A stretch of DNA of 64,000 nucleotides, taken from Pseudomonadota bacterium (GTDB lineage Bacteria; Desulfobacterota; Desulfovibrionia; Desulfovibrionales; Desulfomicrobiaceae). The notes under the pieces were generated by a model that saw only the letters and a list, made by a program, of their open reading frames with translations, made no database searches and had not been told where the DNA came from. Both the position numbers and the translations under genes were made by a program. Of the stretch, positions 17,278 through 26,551 are shown in pieces (the stretch's first letter is position 1; every line of letters starts with the position of its first letter). The stretch covers positions 1 through 64,000 of the forward strand of contig JAEWKZ010000024.1 of assembly GCA_023393525.1 (NCBI GenBank), written 5' to 3'.

Positions 17278-18597
17278 TCAGGACCGGCCCTTCTGCTTCT
17301 TTTGCAGGAGCAGCCGCTTGAGGTCGGACTTGTCCCCCGCGCGGTACACCTGCGCAGGCTGGGAACGCGTCGGAGCAACGCGCGAAGCCGCAGGACGCGA
17401 AGCCTCCTCCCGGGGTGCGGGGTGTCCGGCGGCGACCATGCCCGTCTCCGGCTCGACCGGTCGGGGCATTGGCGGAGCCGGACGGGGCTGTGGAGAAGGC
17501 ATGGCCTGAGCCTGCGCGGCCTGAGGGGCCTGCGAGACCTGCGAGGCCTGCGAGGCCTGCGGGGCCTGCGAGACCGGGCTCGACGGAGCCGTACGCGGCG
17601 GAGCTGCGCTTGTCGGAGCCGCGCTCCTCGGAGCCGCGCCAGACGAGGCCATGGGCGCGACAACCGGCGCGGGACGCGGGGCCGGGAGCGGCGCGCGGAC
17701 GGCCTGGGCGGGCGGCGCGGACGCGTAGGAGAAGGCCGCCGGTGTGAGCGGCGTCGCTCCGGGCACGGGCTGATAAAAGATGGAGCGCATGTAGCGTTTG
17801 GGTTCGAACATGCCCGTCACCCCGGTCAGGGACTCGGTGGAACCGATGATCAGCGAGCCGTCGGGTTCGAGCACGGAGGCGATCTTCTCGAAGACGGCCT
17901 TCTTGTCCGCCGGCGTGAAATAGATGGCCACGTTGCGGCAGAAGACGATGTCGAACTTGCCGAGTCCCGCGAACGGCTTCATGAGGTTGAATTTCTTGAA
18001 CACGGCCATGGCCCGGATCTCGTCCTTGATCTTCCAGCCGTCGCCCATGAGGGTGAAGTACTTGTGCAGGGTTTGCACGGGAAGGCCGCGCTCGATCTCG
18101 AACTTGTTGTATTTCCCGTAGCTGGCCTTGGTCACGGCCTCGTCGGAGATGTCGGTGCCGAGGATCGAAATCTGAAAATTGCCCAGGTTGCCCAGGGCCT
18201 CGCGCAGGGCGATGGCGATGCTGTAGACCTCCTGCCCGGTGGAGCAGGCGGCGCTCCAGATCCGGAGCGGAATGCCGCGCCCGCCGCCCGTTTTGGAGCG
18301 GGCGTCGATCAGGTCCGGCAGGATCTTGTGCTTGAACACCTCGAAGGGCGAGGCGTCGCGAAAGAAAAGGGTCTCGTTGGTGGTGATGGCGTTTACGATC
18401 TCCTTTTCCATGTTCCCGCTGCGATCGGCCTTGGCCTTGGAGTGCAGGTCCATGTAGGAGACGCAGCCGTACTGCTGCATCATGGCCTTGAGCCTGGTCT
18501 CGACCAGATAGCTTTTGGTCGAATCCAGGGCCACGCCGCAAATGGAGTAGATGTATCTGGACAGGACGTTGAATTCGTCCGCTGTGATCGTCGTCAT
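17278..18597 (-). CDS. cheR: Chemotaxis protein methyltransferase CheR with a long Pro/Ala-rich tail
   Basis: Residues 1-275 form a standard CheR: an N-terminal helical domain, then a SAM-dependent methyltransferase with IWSAACSTGQEVYSIA, LGTDISDEAV, VFCRNVAIYF and GSTESL. It methylates glutamates of chemoreceptors with CheB opposing. Residues from about 285 to 420 are low-complexity Pro/Ala/Gln/Ser sequence with repeated QAPQASQ-type units. The protein ends in a short basic, charged segment (DLKRLLLQKKQKGRS) that could be a docking peptide. Start ATG at 18597, 28 bases after cheB, with a weak ribosome-binding site. Confidence 0.93.
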   Translation of the reverse strand: MTTITADEFNVLSRYIYSICGVALDSTKSYLVETRLKAMMQQYGCVSYMDLHSKAKADRSGNMEKEIVNAITTNETLFFRDASPFEVFKHKILPDLIDARSKTGGGRGIPLRIWSAACSTGQEVYSIAIALREALGNLGNFQISILGTDISDEAVTKASYGKYNKFEIERGLPVQTLHKYFTLMGDGWKIKDEIRAMAVFKKFNLMKPFAGLGKFDIVFCRNVAIYFTPADKKAVFEKIASVLEPDGSLIIGSTESLTGVTGMFEPKRYMRSIFYQPVPGATPLTPAAFSYASAPPAQAVRAPLPAPRPAPVVAPMASSGAAPRSAAPTSAAPPRTAPSSPVSQAPQASQASQVSQAPQAAQAQAMPSPQPRPAPPMPRPVEPETGMVAAGHPAPREEASRPAASRVAPTRSQPAQVYRAGDKSDLKRLLLQKKQKGRS

Positions 18598-18625
18598 TTT
18601 GCCGCCACTGTTTCGATTGGCACAG

Positions 18626-19699
18626 CTAACGCACCGTGCGGACGATCTCGGAAGCGATCATCTGCAGAGGCGAGACCACATCCACGACACCCGCTTCGAC
18701 AGCCATCTTGGGCATGCCGTAAACCACGCAGGACTCCTCGTCCTGACCGATGGTCACGGCTCCGAAGCTCTTGAGCACCTTCAGCCCCAGGGTTCCGTCG
18801 CCGCCCATGCCGGTCATGATCACGCCGGTGGACATGGCGCCGTATTCGCGGGCCACGGAGCGGAACATGTAGTCCACCGCCGGTTTGCAGTTGTTTTCGG
18901 GCGGGTCGTCGGTGATCTGGATGATCTTGGCCCCGCCGGTGTTCGCGGCCACGCGCATGTGCCTGCCGCCCGGAGCGATGTAGATGACGTCCGGGCGCAC
19001 AAGCTCGTTGTTCTCGGCTTCCCGGACTTCGTACAGGCATTTGGCGTCCAGGCTTTCGGCCAGCGACTTGGTGAAGACCGGCGGCATGTGCTGAACCACG
19101 AAGATGGGCACGCCAAGCTTGGGCAGCTGGGGCAGCATCTTGGTCAGGGCGTTGGGGCCGCCGGTGGAAATGCCGATGGCCACCGCCTTGGACTTGCCCG
19201 TGCGCCGGGGGGAGGCCAGCACGGACGGGGCCACCGGGGCCGGAGCGGCCGCGCCCACGGGACGCTGTCGCTGCTTGAGCAGCATCCGCAGCTCCATCCG
19301 CTTGGCGAAGGCCTTGACCCTCGGACCGATGGCGCCGCGGAGCATCTGCACGTTTTCCTGCATCGCGTCGGCGTCGGGCTTGGCGATGAAGTCGAAAGCG
19401 CCAAGCTCCAGGGCGCGCATGGTGATCTCGCTGCCGCGCTTGGTCAGGGTGGAAAGCATGATCACGCCCACATCGGGATGGCTCTTCTGGATCGCCTCCA
19501 GGGTTTCAAGCCCGTTCATGACCGGCATTTCCACATCAAGGGTTATGAGGTCCGGTTTCAGGGACGCGATGCGGGTCAACGCGATCTTGCCGTTGTTGGC
19601 CGTTCCGACCACCTCGACTCCCGGCATCTCGGCGAGAATGTCGCCCACCACCTTGCGATACATGATGGTATCGTCCACAACCAGAACACGCAGATTCAT
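18626..19699 (-). CDS. cheB: Chemotaxis response regulator protein-glutamate methylesterase CheB
   Basis: A 357-residue two-domain protein. The receiver domain has the acidic pair VVDD, the phosphoacceptor D55 in ITLDVEMP, and KP near residue 105. After a proline/alanine linker, the methylesterase domain shows the catalytic triad motifs GISTGGP (Ser), QHMPP (His) and GMGGDG (Asp). It removes methyl groups (or deamidates) on chemoreceptors when phosphorylated by CheA. The ATG at 19699 follows AAGGAG and gives the usual N-terminus MNLRVLVVDD. Confidence 0.96.
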   Translation of the reverse strand: MNLRVLVVDDTIMYRKVVGDILAEMPGVEVVGTANNGKIALTRIASLKPDLITLDVEMPVMNGLETLEAIQKSHPDVGVIMLSTLTKRGSEITMRALELGAFDFIAKPDADAMQENVQMLRGAIGPRVKAFAKRMELRMLLKQRQRPVGAAAPAPVAPSVLASPRRTGKSKAVAIGISTGGPNALTKMLPQLPKLGVPIFVVQHMPPVFTKSLAESLDAKCLYEVREAENNELVRPDVIYIAPGGRHMRVAANTGGAKIIQITDDPPENNCKPAVDYMFRSVAREYGAMSTGVIMTGMGGDGTLGLKVLKSFGAVTIGQDEESCVVYGMPKMAVEAGVVDVVSPLQMIASEIVRTVR

Positions 19700-19719
19700 C
19701 CAGACTCCTTGAAAGATGA

Positions 19720-20169
19720 TTAGTCGTCGGAGAGCACTTCGCCGACATCGAGCACGGCGATCAGGTCCTTGGAGGACTTGAGCACTCCCTGGAAGTACTT
19801 GCCCTTCACGCCTTTGATGTTGGAGGGGGTCGGCTCCACGTCCTCCCACTTGGAGGTGACCACGTCGGTGATGCGGTCCACCAGCAGCCCGATGTTCTCG
19901 TCACGGGAATTGACGATGATGATGCGGCTGGTCTCCGTGGTTTTCGACGGCGCCAGCCCCAGCTTGAGACCCAGGTCGATGATGGTCACGATGCGCCCGC
20001 GCAGGTTCATGATGCCCAGCACATAGGGCGGGGCCTGGGGCACCTTGGTCATCTCCATCTGCCTGTTCATTTCCTGGATGAGATTGATGTCAATCCCGCA
20101 CAGGGCCGAACCTACGTAAAAGCAGGACAGCTGCAAGGCACCCGTCTTCTCTTTGGCCTGCTGTTTCAT
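19720..20169 (-). CDS. cheW: Chemotaxis coupling protein CheW
   Basis: The 149-residue protein is a single CheW domain: LSCFYVGSALCGIDINLIQE, then the conserved VPQAPPYVLGIMNLRGRIVTIIDLG core and the NIGLLVDRITDV strand. It links receptors to the CheA kinase in the cytoplasmic signalling array. An AAGGAG site precedes the ATG. It lies between cheA and cheB in the cluster, separated from cheA by 79 bases. Confidence 0.95.
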   Translation of the reverse strand: MKQQAKEKTGALQLSCFYVGSALCGIDINLIQEMNRQMEMTKVPQAPPYVLGIMNLRGRIVTIIDLGLKLGLAPSKTTETSRIIIVNSRDENIGLLVDRITDVVTSKWEDVEPTPSNIKGVKGKYFQGVLKSSKDLIAVLDVGEVLSDD

Positions 20170-20248
20170 GCATATCTCCTTGAAAGAACTCTAGGCGTCA
20201 CTCATTCACCGCAAAAGATTCCACCGCTATCACCCCCCCCGCGCCGGA

Positions 20249-23200
20249 TCAGGAGGCGTAACGCTTCAGCCATTCGTAGATGGACTGCAGCAGGCGCTCC
20301 TTGTCCAGCTTGACCTGATAATCGTCGATGCCCACCGCCCTGCCCCGCGCCACGTCCTCGTCCCCGGCCAGGGAAGTCAGTGCGATGACGGGCATGAGCG
20401 AGAAGCGCTTGTCCTGGCGGATGCGTTGCGACAGTTCGAATCCGTCCATGTTCGGCATCTCGATGTCGGTGACCACGAGATCGTACTTTTCAGGCTCCGC
20501 GTCGAGCATGTTCCAGGCCACCAGCCCATCCTCGGCCACATCGACCGTGTATCCGTCATCCTCGATGAACTTCCTGACCTGGTTGCGGAAGAAATCCGAA
20601 TCCTCGACCAGCAACAGGTGCGGAACCCCCACTTCGCCCGCGTCGTCCGCGATCTCGATGCTGCCGCGCACGGCGAACCATTCGGGCTGCACGGTCTGGA
20701 TCAGCTCGTAGATGTCGACGATCAGGGTCGTATTGTCGCCGATGACCGCAGAGCCGCTGATGCCCGGCTGCTTCAGGGTGAAGCTGTCGAGCGTGACGCG
20801 GGCCTCGATGGCGTCCACCGGAGGCTTGGCCAACAGGCCGATCTCGTGGCCGGCCATGAGGAAGACGATGACGATGAGTTCGCCCGAGATGTCCAGCAGA
20901 TTGACGTTGGTCGCCTGGTCCAGCGAAAATACGGGCAGGGTTCCGCCCCGGTACTTGATGACCCGTCTGCCGCCGACCTCCTCGATCTCGGCGGCGTCGA
21001 TGAGCTCGACCCGGGCCACCAGATCAAGAGGCACGGCGCAGTATTCCTGCGGCGTGTTGCGGAAGACGAAGAGCGAGAGCTTTTCCTGACCGCTGGCCGC
21101 CTCGGTCTCCTTGGCCACCTGCACCTGCTCGCGGGCGATGCTCAGGCTCAGGTCGCCCAGACGGCCGAGACCGGCCACGTCGAGGATAAGGGCCACATGT
21201 CCGTCGCCCATGATGGTCGCGCCCGCGTAGCCCTGGCAATCCTTGAAATGCCGTCCCAGGGGTTTGACCACGATCTCCACCGAGTCGTGGAGCTGGTCGA
21301 CCACCAGCCCGTAACGGAACTGGCCGGCCGAAACCACGACCAGGTTGACGTCCGCGGAAGCGCACCCGTCCTTGCGGATGTCGTCGAGGCTCTTGTCGCC
21401 GCGCAGGATTTCGCCGACCATGTGCGACGCCTCGCAGGACGTGGCGTCGAGGCCGAGCACATTGGAAAGATACAGGAGCGGAATGAGCTCGCCGCGCAGC
21501 AGGAGAACCTCGGCATCGCCCACCAGCTCCACCCGTTCGGTGATCTGGTCGACGGGAATGCGCAGCAGCTCGTCCACATTGACCTGCGGAATGGCGTAGC
21601 GTTCCTGGCCCACGGATACCAAAAGGCTCGGAATGATGGCCAGGGTCAGGGGCAGCTTGATGCGGATGGTCGTGCCCCTGCCCCTCTCGGTCTCGATATC
21701 GACCTGGCCGCCGAGCTGGTCCAGGTTGGACTTGACCACGTCCATGCCCACGCCGCGCCCGGAGACGTCGGTGACCTGCTCGGCCGTGGACAGGCCGGGC
21801 AGGAAGATGAGGTTGGCCTTCTCCTTGTCGGACATTGACTTGGCCTGATCCGGCGAGACAAGGCCGCGCGAGAGGGCCTTGGCCACGATCTTGTCGGTGT
21901 TGAGGCCCGCCCCGTCATCGACGATTTCGATGATCACCTGCCCGGCCTCGTGATAGGCCTTGAGCACGATGGTTCCGGCGGCGGGCTTGCCCGCGGCCAC
22001 GCGCGCATCCGGCATCTCGATGCCGTGATCGGCGGAATTGCGCACCAGGTGGGTCAACGGGTCGCCCAGGCCTTCGATGATGGTCTTGTCCAGCTCGACG
22101 TCGTTGCCTTCCAGTTGCAGGTCGATCTCCTTGCCCAGGTTGCGGGCCAGGTCGCGGACCACGCGCGGAAACTTGTTGAAAATGTTGCCCACGGTCTGCA
22201 TCCGGGTCAGCATGATCGTTTCCTGAAGTTCGGACGTGACCAGGTCGATGCGCTGCCCGGCCACCTCGATCTGGTGGATGGCGCCCGACGAGATGGCCTG
22301 CATGAGCTGGTTGCGGCTCAAGACCAGCTCGCCGGCCAGGTTCATCAGGTCTTCCAGCAGGCTGACGTGCACGCGCAGGGAGTCGGGCTGGGCGATGGCG
22401 GATTTGGCCCGGGGATCGGACCTGCGGTCGTCGTCAACGTTTGCCGCAGCCTTGGGCGCCGGGGCCGGACTCGCGGCAGGGCCCGGATTGGACACCGCGG
22501 CCGGAGCGGCGGGCGCGGGGGCCGGCTCGGAAACGGGAGCGTTCAGGGCCGAGGCCAGGCTTTTCTCGCTGAAAAGCTCCGAGACCAGGGCGTCGGTTTG
22601 ATCCTCGTCGGGCGCCTGGGGCGTCTGATCGAGCAGCTCGCGGGCGAAATCCGCCTCCGGAGCCTGCTGCGAAGGCAGGTCCACATTCAGGGTGGTGATG
22701 AACTCGCCGCCCAGGTCGAGAAGCGCGGGCATGATGTCGTCTTCGATGATGGACCCGAAAAGAACGAAAAAGGGAATGCGGTTGGAGAAGTCGTCATCCT
22801 CAAGGGTGCCCACGGCCTCGAAATCGACCTTCAGGTCGAGGATCACGCCCGTGGAGTCCATGCCCTTGAGCAGATCGAAAACGGTCTTGCTCTTGCGCTG
22901 CACATCGTGGATCAGGTCGAATTCGAGCAGGTAGAGATTCTTCCCGCCCTTCCTGTTCTGGAGCAGATCGAACTCGGGGACTTCGAAGACCACTCGTCCG
23001 CGCCGGTCCCGGACCTCGACCATGCGGTCCACGGAGGCCTTTTCCTCGCCCTGCAGATTGGCCGAGGCCGCCGCCGTCAGGGCCGCGACGTGGTCATCGA
23101 TGTAGGCGTCGTTGCTCTCGGCCACGTTGGAAATCAGGTCGCGCAGCTTGTCGAAGGCCAGAAGCACGATGTTGACCACTTCCGGCTCCGGCACCAGCTC

Positions 23201-23440
23201 GCGATTGCGGACCATGTCCAGGATGTTCTCGATCTTGTGCCCGAGGTCCTTGATCTTGGTCAGGCCCAAAAACCCTGCGCCGCCCTTGATGGAGTGCGCC
23301 GCGCGAAAGACCTTGTTGACCAACTCCACATCGATGTCCGCGCCCGCCTGCTCTATGGCCAGCAAATCGTTCTCGATATCCCCGAGGTGTTCGGTAGCTT
23401 CTTCCACGTACATTTGGAGAGTTTCGTCATCCATCATCAT
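20249..23440 (-). CDS. cheA: Hybrid chemotaxis kinase CheA with two CheW-like domains and a receiver
   Basis: A 1,063-residue histidine kinase. In order: an HPt domain (phosphorylated H49 in AAHSIKGGAGF), an uncharacterised middle region to about 290, an Ala/Pro linker, the dimerisation helices, the ATPase (HLVRNSADHGIEMP, GRGVGMDVVK), a first CheW-like domain (LTLAIIPSLLVS, about 625-770), a second CheW-like region (SLFVFRNTPQEYCAVPLD, about 790-920), and a C-terminal receiver with acceptor D992 in VVTDIEMPNMDG. A standalone CheA lacks the second CheW-like region and the receiver. The receiver may act as a phosphate sink. It follows the STAS gene by 172 bases. Confidence 0.95.
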   Translation of the reverse strand: MMMDDETLQMYVEEATEHLGDIENDLLAIEQAGADIDVELVNKVFRAAHSIKGGAGFLGLTKIKDLGHKIENILDMVRNRELVPEPEVVNIVLLAFDKLRDLISNVAESNDAYIDDHVAALTAAASANLQGEEKASVDRMVEVRDRRGRVVFEVPEFDLLQNRKGGKNLYLLEFDLIHDVQRKSKTVFDLLKGMDSTGVILDLKVDFEAVGTLEDDDFSNRIPFFVLFGSIIEDDIMPALLDLGGEFITTLNVDLPSQQAPEADFARELLDQTPQAPDEDQTDALVSELFSEKSLASALNAPVSEPAPAPAAPAAVSNPGPAASPAPAPKAAANVDDDRRSDPRAKSAIAQPDSLRVHVSLLEDLMNLAGELVLSRNQLMQAISSGAIHQIEVAGQRIDLVTSELQETIMLTRMQTVGNIFNKFPRVVRDLARNLGKEIDLQLEGNDVELDKTIIEGLGDPLTHLVRNSADHGIEMPDARVAAGKPAAGTIVLKAYHEAGQVIIEIVDDGAGLNTDKIVAKALSRGLVSPDQAKSMSDKEKANLIFLPGLSTAEQVTDVSGRGVGMDVVKSNLDQLGGQVDIETERGRGTTIRIKLPLTLAIIPSLLVSVGQERYAIPQVNVDELLRIPVDQITERVELVGDAEVLLLRGELIPLLYLSNVLGLDATSCEASHMVGEILRGDKSLDDIRKDGCASADVNLVVVSAGQFRYGLVVDQLHDSVEIVVKPLGRHFKDCQGYAGATIMGDGHVALILDVAGLGRLGDLSLSIAREQVQVAKETEAASGQEKLSLFVFRNTPQEYCAVPLDLVARVELIDAAEIEEVGGRRVIKYRGGTLPVFSLDQATNVNLLDISGELIVIVFLMAGHEIGLLAKPPVDAIEARVTLDSFTLKQPGISGSAVIGDNTTLIVDIYELIQTVQPEWFAVRGSIEIADDAGEVGVPHLLLVEDSDFFRNQVRKFIEDDGYTVDVAEDGLVAWNMLDAEPEKYDLVVTDIEMPNMDGFELSQRIRQDKRFSLMPVIALTSLAGDEDVARGRAVGIDDYQVKLDKERLLQSIYEWLKRYAS

Positions 23441-23612
23441 TGCGCGAACTCCATGTAGATTTCAATTTATGAGGCCCGACTCCATATTCGCGGGCGCCGT
23501 CACCGAGCGGCGGACCCGGCAGACCCCTCTTCTTCGACCGAAAAGGCGGCGAGAGCGGCTTCAAGCGTTCGGCCGCTCCCGGATCGTCACGACCGACCGC
23601 CGCAAGGCCGGA

Positions 23613-23915
23613 TCATGAATCCAGATTCAGGTGCTTATCCAGACGCATCGACTTGAAAAGTTTGAGTATGTTTTCCGAGGCGTTGACAATGACCAGCGCC
23701 GCGCCGTTTTTCTTCATGGAATTGTGCGTGGCGATGACCACCCCGATTCCTATGGAGTCCATCATCCCCGTTCCACTCAGATCAAGGCGCAACCGCGCCG
23801 GAGATTCGGACAGCACCTCGCCCAGTTCCCGTTTGAATTCCGGAACCATGGTGGACACAAGATCCTGCCCCGGGGTGATGGTGACGACGTTTCCTTCGCG
23901 GACGATAACAGACAT
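23613..23915 (-). CDS. STAS-domain protein (anti-sigma factor antagonist type)
   Basis: A 100-residue single STAS domain. The fold is marked by RLRLDLSGTGMMDSIGIGVVI, where the serine in MDSIGIG is the usual phosphorylation site of SpoIIAA-like proteins, and by VIVNASENILKLFKSMRLD. Partners are normally anti-sigma kinases, but here the gene leads the chemotaxis cluster, so it may instead modulate the CheA pathway. A strong AAGGAG site precedes the ATG at 23915. Confidence 0.88.
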   Translation of the reverse strand: MSVIVREGNVVTITPGQDLVSTMVPEFKRELGEVLSESPARLRLDLSGTGMMDSIGIGVVIATHNSMKKNGAALVIVNASENILKLFKSMRLDKHLNLDS

Positions 23916-23978
23916 ATTCGACTCCTTGAAAAAATCTTGACCGGAACGACCTTCCTACACAGGGGTCCGTTCGATATC

Positions 23979-24006
23979 AATGTACATCAGTAGCGATATT
24001 TTGCAA
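23979..24006 (-). promoter_or_regulatory. Possible promoter of the STAS-che cluster
   Basis: On the minus strand TTGCAA (24001-24006) and TACATT (23979-23984) are separated by 16 bases, about 65 bases before the STAS ATG. The match is moderate. The rest of the 303-base gap (23916-24218), which separates divergent genes, holds nothing else I can support. Confidence 0.3.
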
Positions 24007-24218
24007 CAAAATCTGATCGTTGCTCCGGAATTTTCCAACATGCCGACGCCTTGGCCCGCAACCGCCATACCTGGCGAACATAACAGGCGTTTTTTTTGAA
24101 ATCATCCCGAAAATCCACGCTTTAGCCTTGTCAACATTGTGAATTTCTGGAAAGTAGAAAATGCCCTTGTCCAGCGCGGCCAAAAAGGCGTAAAATCGTC
24201 AAAGCACCCCAACTTCAC

Positions 24219-26336
24219 GTGAAACTCCCGATGATCCAGCCCCCCAACGCCCCTCTCCCGGATACTGCGAAACCAACCCGCATCCTGCTGGTTGAAGACA
24301 ACGCCATCGTGGCCTTCGACATGCGGCAGCGCCTGCAGAAACTCGGATACGAAGTCCAGGGCATCATCGCCTCCGGCGAGGAGGCCATAAGGGCCGTGGC
24401 CCGGCAGACCCCGTCACTGATCCTCATGGACATCTTCCTCGACGGGCCCATCGACGGCATCGAAGCGGCGCAGGCCATCCTCAAAGACACGCAGATCCCC
24501 ATCATTTTCCTGACCGGCCACGATGACGAGGAAACCCTGGGCCGGGCCAAGATCACCGAAACCTTCGGCTACATCATCAAGCCCGCCGAGTCCCGAGACC
24601 TGCACGTGGCCATCGAGATCGCCCTCTACAAGCACGCCGCCGCCCAGGCCCTGCAGAAAAGCGAGCAGCAGTACAGGCTGCTCTTCAACTCCATGCTCAA
24701 CGGCTTCGCCCTGCACGAAGTCGTGCTCGGAGACTCGGGCAAACCCCGGGATCTGCTTTTCCTCGACGTCAATCCGGCCTTTGCCAGTTTCTTCGACCTG
24801 CCCGCCGAGGAGATCATCGGCAACAGCCTGCGTCGGCTGTCGGACAAGGTCGAACCCTACTGGATCGACGTCCTCTCCAAGACCGCCCTGACCCGCGAGT
24901 CCATTCGCTTCGACAGTTTCGCCGGCTTCGTGGGCAAGCATTTCTCCGTCGTCGCCTTCAGCCCCCAGCCCGGCCAGGTGGCCGCCATATTCGAAGACAC
25001 CACCGGACGCAAGGACGCCGAAAAGCATCTCCAGCACCGCACCTTCCACGACGCCCTGACCAACCTGCCCAACCGCGCCCTGTGCCTGGACCGCATCAAG
25101 CAGGCCATGGAGCGCAGCCAGGTCCGCGACGACTACCTCTTTGCCGTGGTGCAGCTCGACATCGACCGCTTCAAGGACGTCAACGACAGCCTCGGCCATC
25201 TCATCGGCGACCAGCTGCTCCAGTCCATCGGCAAGATATTGCTCGAAACGGTGTCGGCCATCGACACCGTGGCCCGGCTGGGTGACGACGAGTTCGTGGT
25301 GCTGCTGGAAGAACTGCCCTCCAAGAAGGCGGGCGCGGCGGCCATCAAAAAAATCAAGGCCGCCCTGCACGGCACGCTGGACATCGAGAACCATCCCATC
25401 CACATCAGCGCCTGCCTGGGCGCCCTCTTCGGCCCCAAGCCGTACGCCTCGCCGGAAAACTATCTCCAGGGCGCCAACATCGCCCTGCGCCACGCCCAGG
25501 AGCAGGGGCTGGACCAGCTGCGCTTCTACTCCTCGGAAATGCAGGACAAGGCACTCAAGAAACTCGACACCGAAACCCGGCTGCGCAACGCCATCCGCGA
25601 AAACGAGTTCCACCTCGCCCTGCAACCCATTTTCCTGATCGCCGAGCAACCGGTCCTCAGCGGCTTCGAAGCCCTGCTGCGCTGGAAGCCCAAAGACAAG
25701 GGCTGGGTGTCCCCCGGAGAATTCATCCCCATCGCGGAACAGACCGGGCTCATCCTGCCCATAGGTCAATGGGTCCTGGAGCAGTCCTGCAAGGTGCTGC
25801 GCTCCTGGGCCAAGAAATATCCCGGCAACGAGCTGAGCGTTTCCGTCAACCTTTCGGCGCGACAGTTCTCAAGCCCGGATCTGGTCCAGAACCTGTACGA
25901 CTGCCTGCGCCTCAACCGCGTCAACCCGCGCCAGATCAAGCTCGAGATCACGGAAAGCGACGTCATGACCAACCCCGAGGCCACCATCCAGAAGCTTCGG
26001 CTGATGAAGGAACTGGGCGTGGACATCCTTGTCGACGATTTCGGCACCGGCTACTCGTCCATGAGCTATTTGCAGCGTTTTCCCATCGACACGCTCAAGA
26101 TCGACCGCAGTTTCGTGACCCAATTGGACAAGCACGCCAACCGCGTCATCGTGCGCACCATCGTCAACCTGGCCCACAGCCTGGGACTGAGCGTGGTGGC
26201 CGAGGGCATCGAAAGCGAATCCCAGTACCTGGCGTTGCGGGAAATGGGCTGCGAATTCGCCCAGGGCTACCATTTCTCAAGGCCCATCCTGCTCGACAAG
26301 ATCGACGAGTTCATCGCCGAGCACGTCCGGAAATAA
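24219..26336 (+). CDS. Response regulator with PAS, GGDEF and EAL domains
   Basis: A 705-residue cytoplasmic signalling protein. It starts with a receiver (ILLVEDNAIVAFDMR; acceptor aspartate in ILMDIFLDG; IKPAE), followed by a PAS-like region (about 155-275), a GGDEF domain (about 280-440) and an EAL domain (about 450-700). The GGDEF motif reads GDDEF, so cyclase activity is doubtful. The EAL phosphodiesterase set looks complete: EALLRWK, NLSARQF, EITES, DDFGTGYSS and AEGIE. It most likely degrades cyclic di-GMP in response to phosphorylation. The start is a GTG at 24219 or an ATG at 24231; neither has a good ribosome-binding site. Confidence 0.92.
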   Translation: MKLPMIQPPNAPLPDTAKPTRILLVEDNAIVAFDMRQRLQKLGYEVQGIIASGEEAIRAVARQTPSLILMDIFLDGPIDGIEAAQAILKDTQIPIIFLTGHDDEETLGRAKITETFGYIIKPAESRDLHVAIEIALYKHAAAQALQKSEQQYRLLFNSMLNGFALHEVVLGDSGKPRDLLFLDVNPAFASFFDLPAEEIIGNSLRRLSDKVEPYWIDVLSKTALTRESIRFDSFAGFVGKHFSVVAFSPQPGQVAAIFEDTTGRKDAEKHLQHRTFHDALTNLPNRALCLDRIKQAMERSQVRDDYLFAVVQLDIDRFKDVNDSLGHLIGDQLLQSIGKILLETVSAIDTVARLGDDEFVVLLEELPSKKAGAAAIKKIKAALHGTLDIENHPIHISACLGALFGPKPYASPENYLQGANIALRHAQEQGLDQLRFYSSEMQDKALKKLDTETRLRNAIRENEFHLALQPIFLIAEQPVLSGFEALLRWKPKDKGWVSPGEFIPIAEQTGLILPIGQWVLEQSCKVLRSWAKKYPGNELSVSVNLSARQFSSPDLVQNLYDCLRLNRVNPRQIKLEITESDVMTNPEATIQKLRLMKELGVDILVDDFGTGYSSMSYLQRFPIDTLKIDRSFVTQLDKHANRVIVRTIVNLAHSLGLSVVAEGIESESQYLALREMGCEFAQGYHFSRPILLDKIDEFIAEHVRK

Positions 26337-26462
26337 AAAACGAGCGCTCCGCCTTCCGGGGGCAACGTCCGTCCACCTCTCCCGCGCCCGGGAAAAGGCG
26401 GGCCGGCGGTTGAAAAATGGCCGATGTCCAAGCTGTTCCAAAATGCCCTGCTGCGAGGGGCA

Positions 26463-26514
26463 AAGAAAATCCAGACCCGAAGCGATTGCAATCGCTTCGG
26501 GTCTGGATTTTCTT
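26463..26514. terminator. Bidirectional terminator: 52-bp perfect palindrome
   Basis: Each arm is 26 bases and matches without a mismatch around a TTGCAA centre. The ends are A-rich and T-rich, so RNA from either strand forms a strong hairpin followed by U residues. It lies between the convergent EAL and FAD genes. Confidence 0.9.
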
Positions 26515-26551
26515 GCGGTGACGAAGCGGATCGCCGTTTGAGGACGGCCTG

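Noticed and set aside
23977..24183. A 68-codon minus-strand frame before the STAS gene
   Set aside because: No ribosome-binding site and no coding character; the gap between divergent genes more likely holds promoters.
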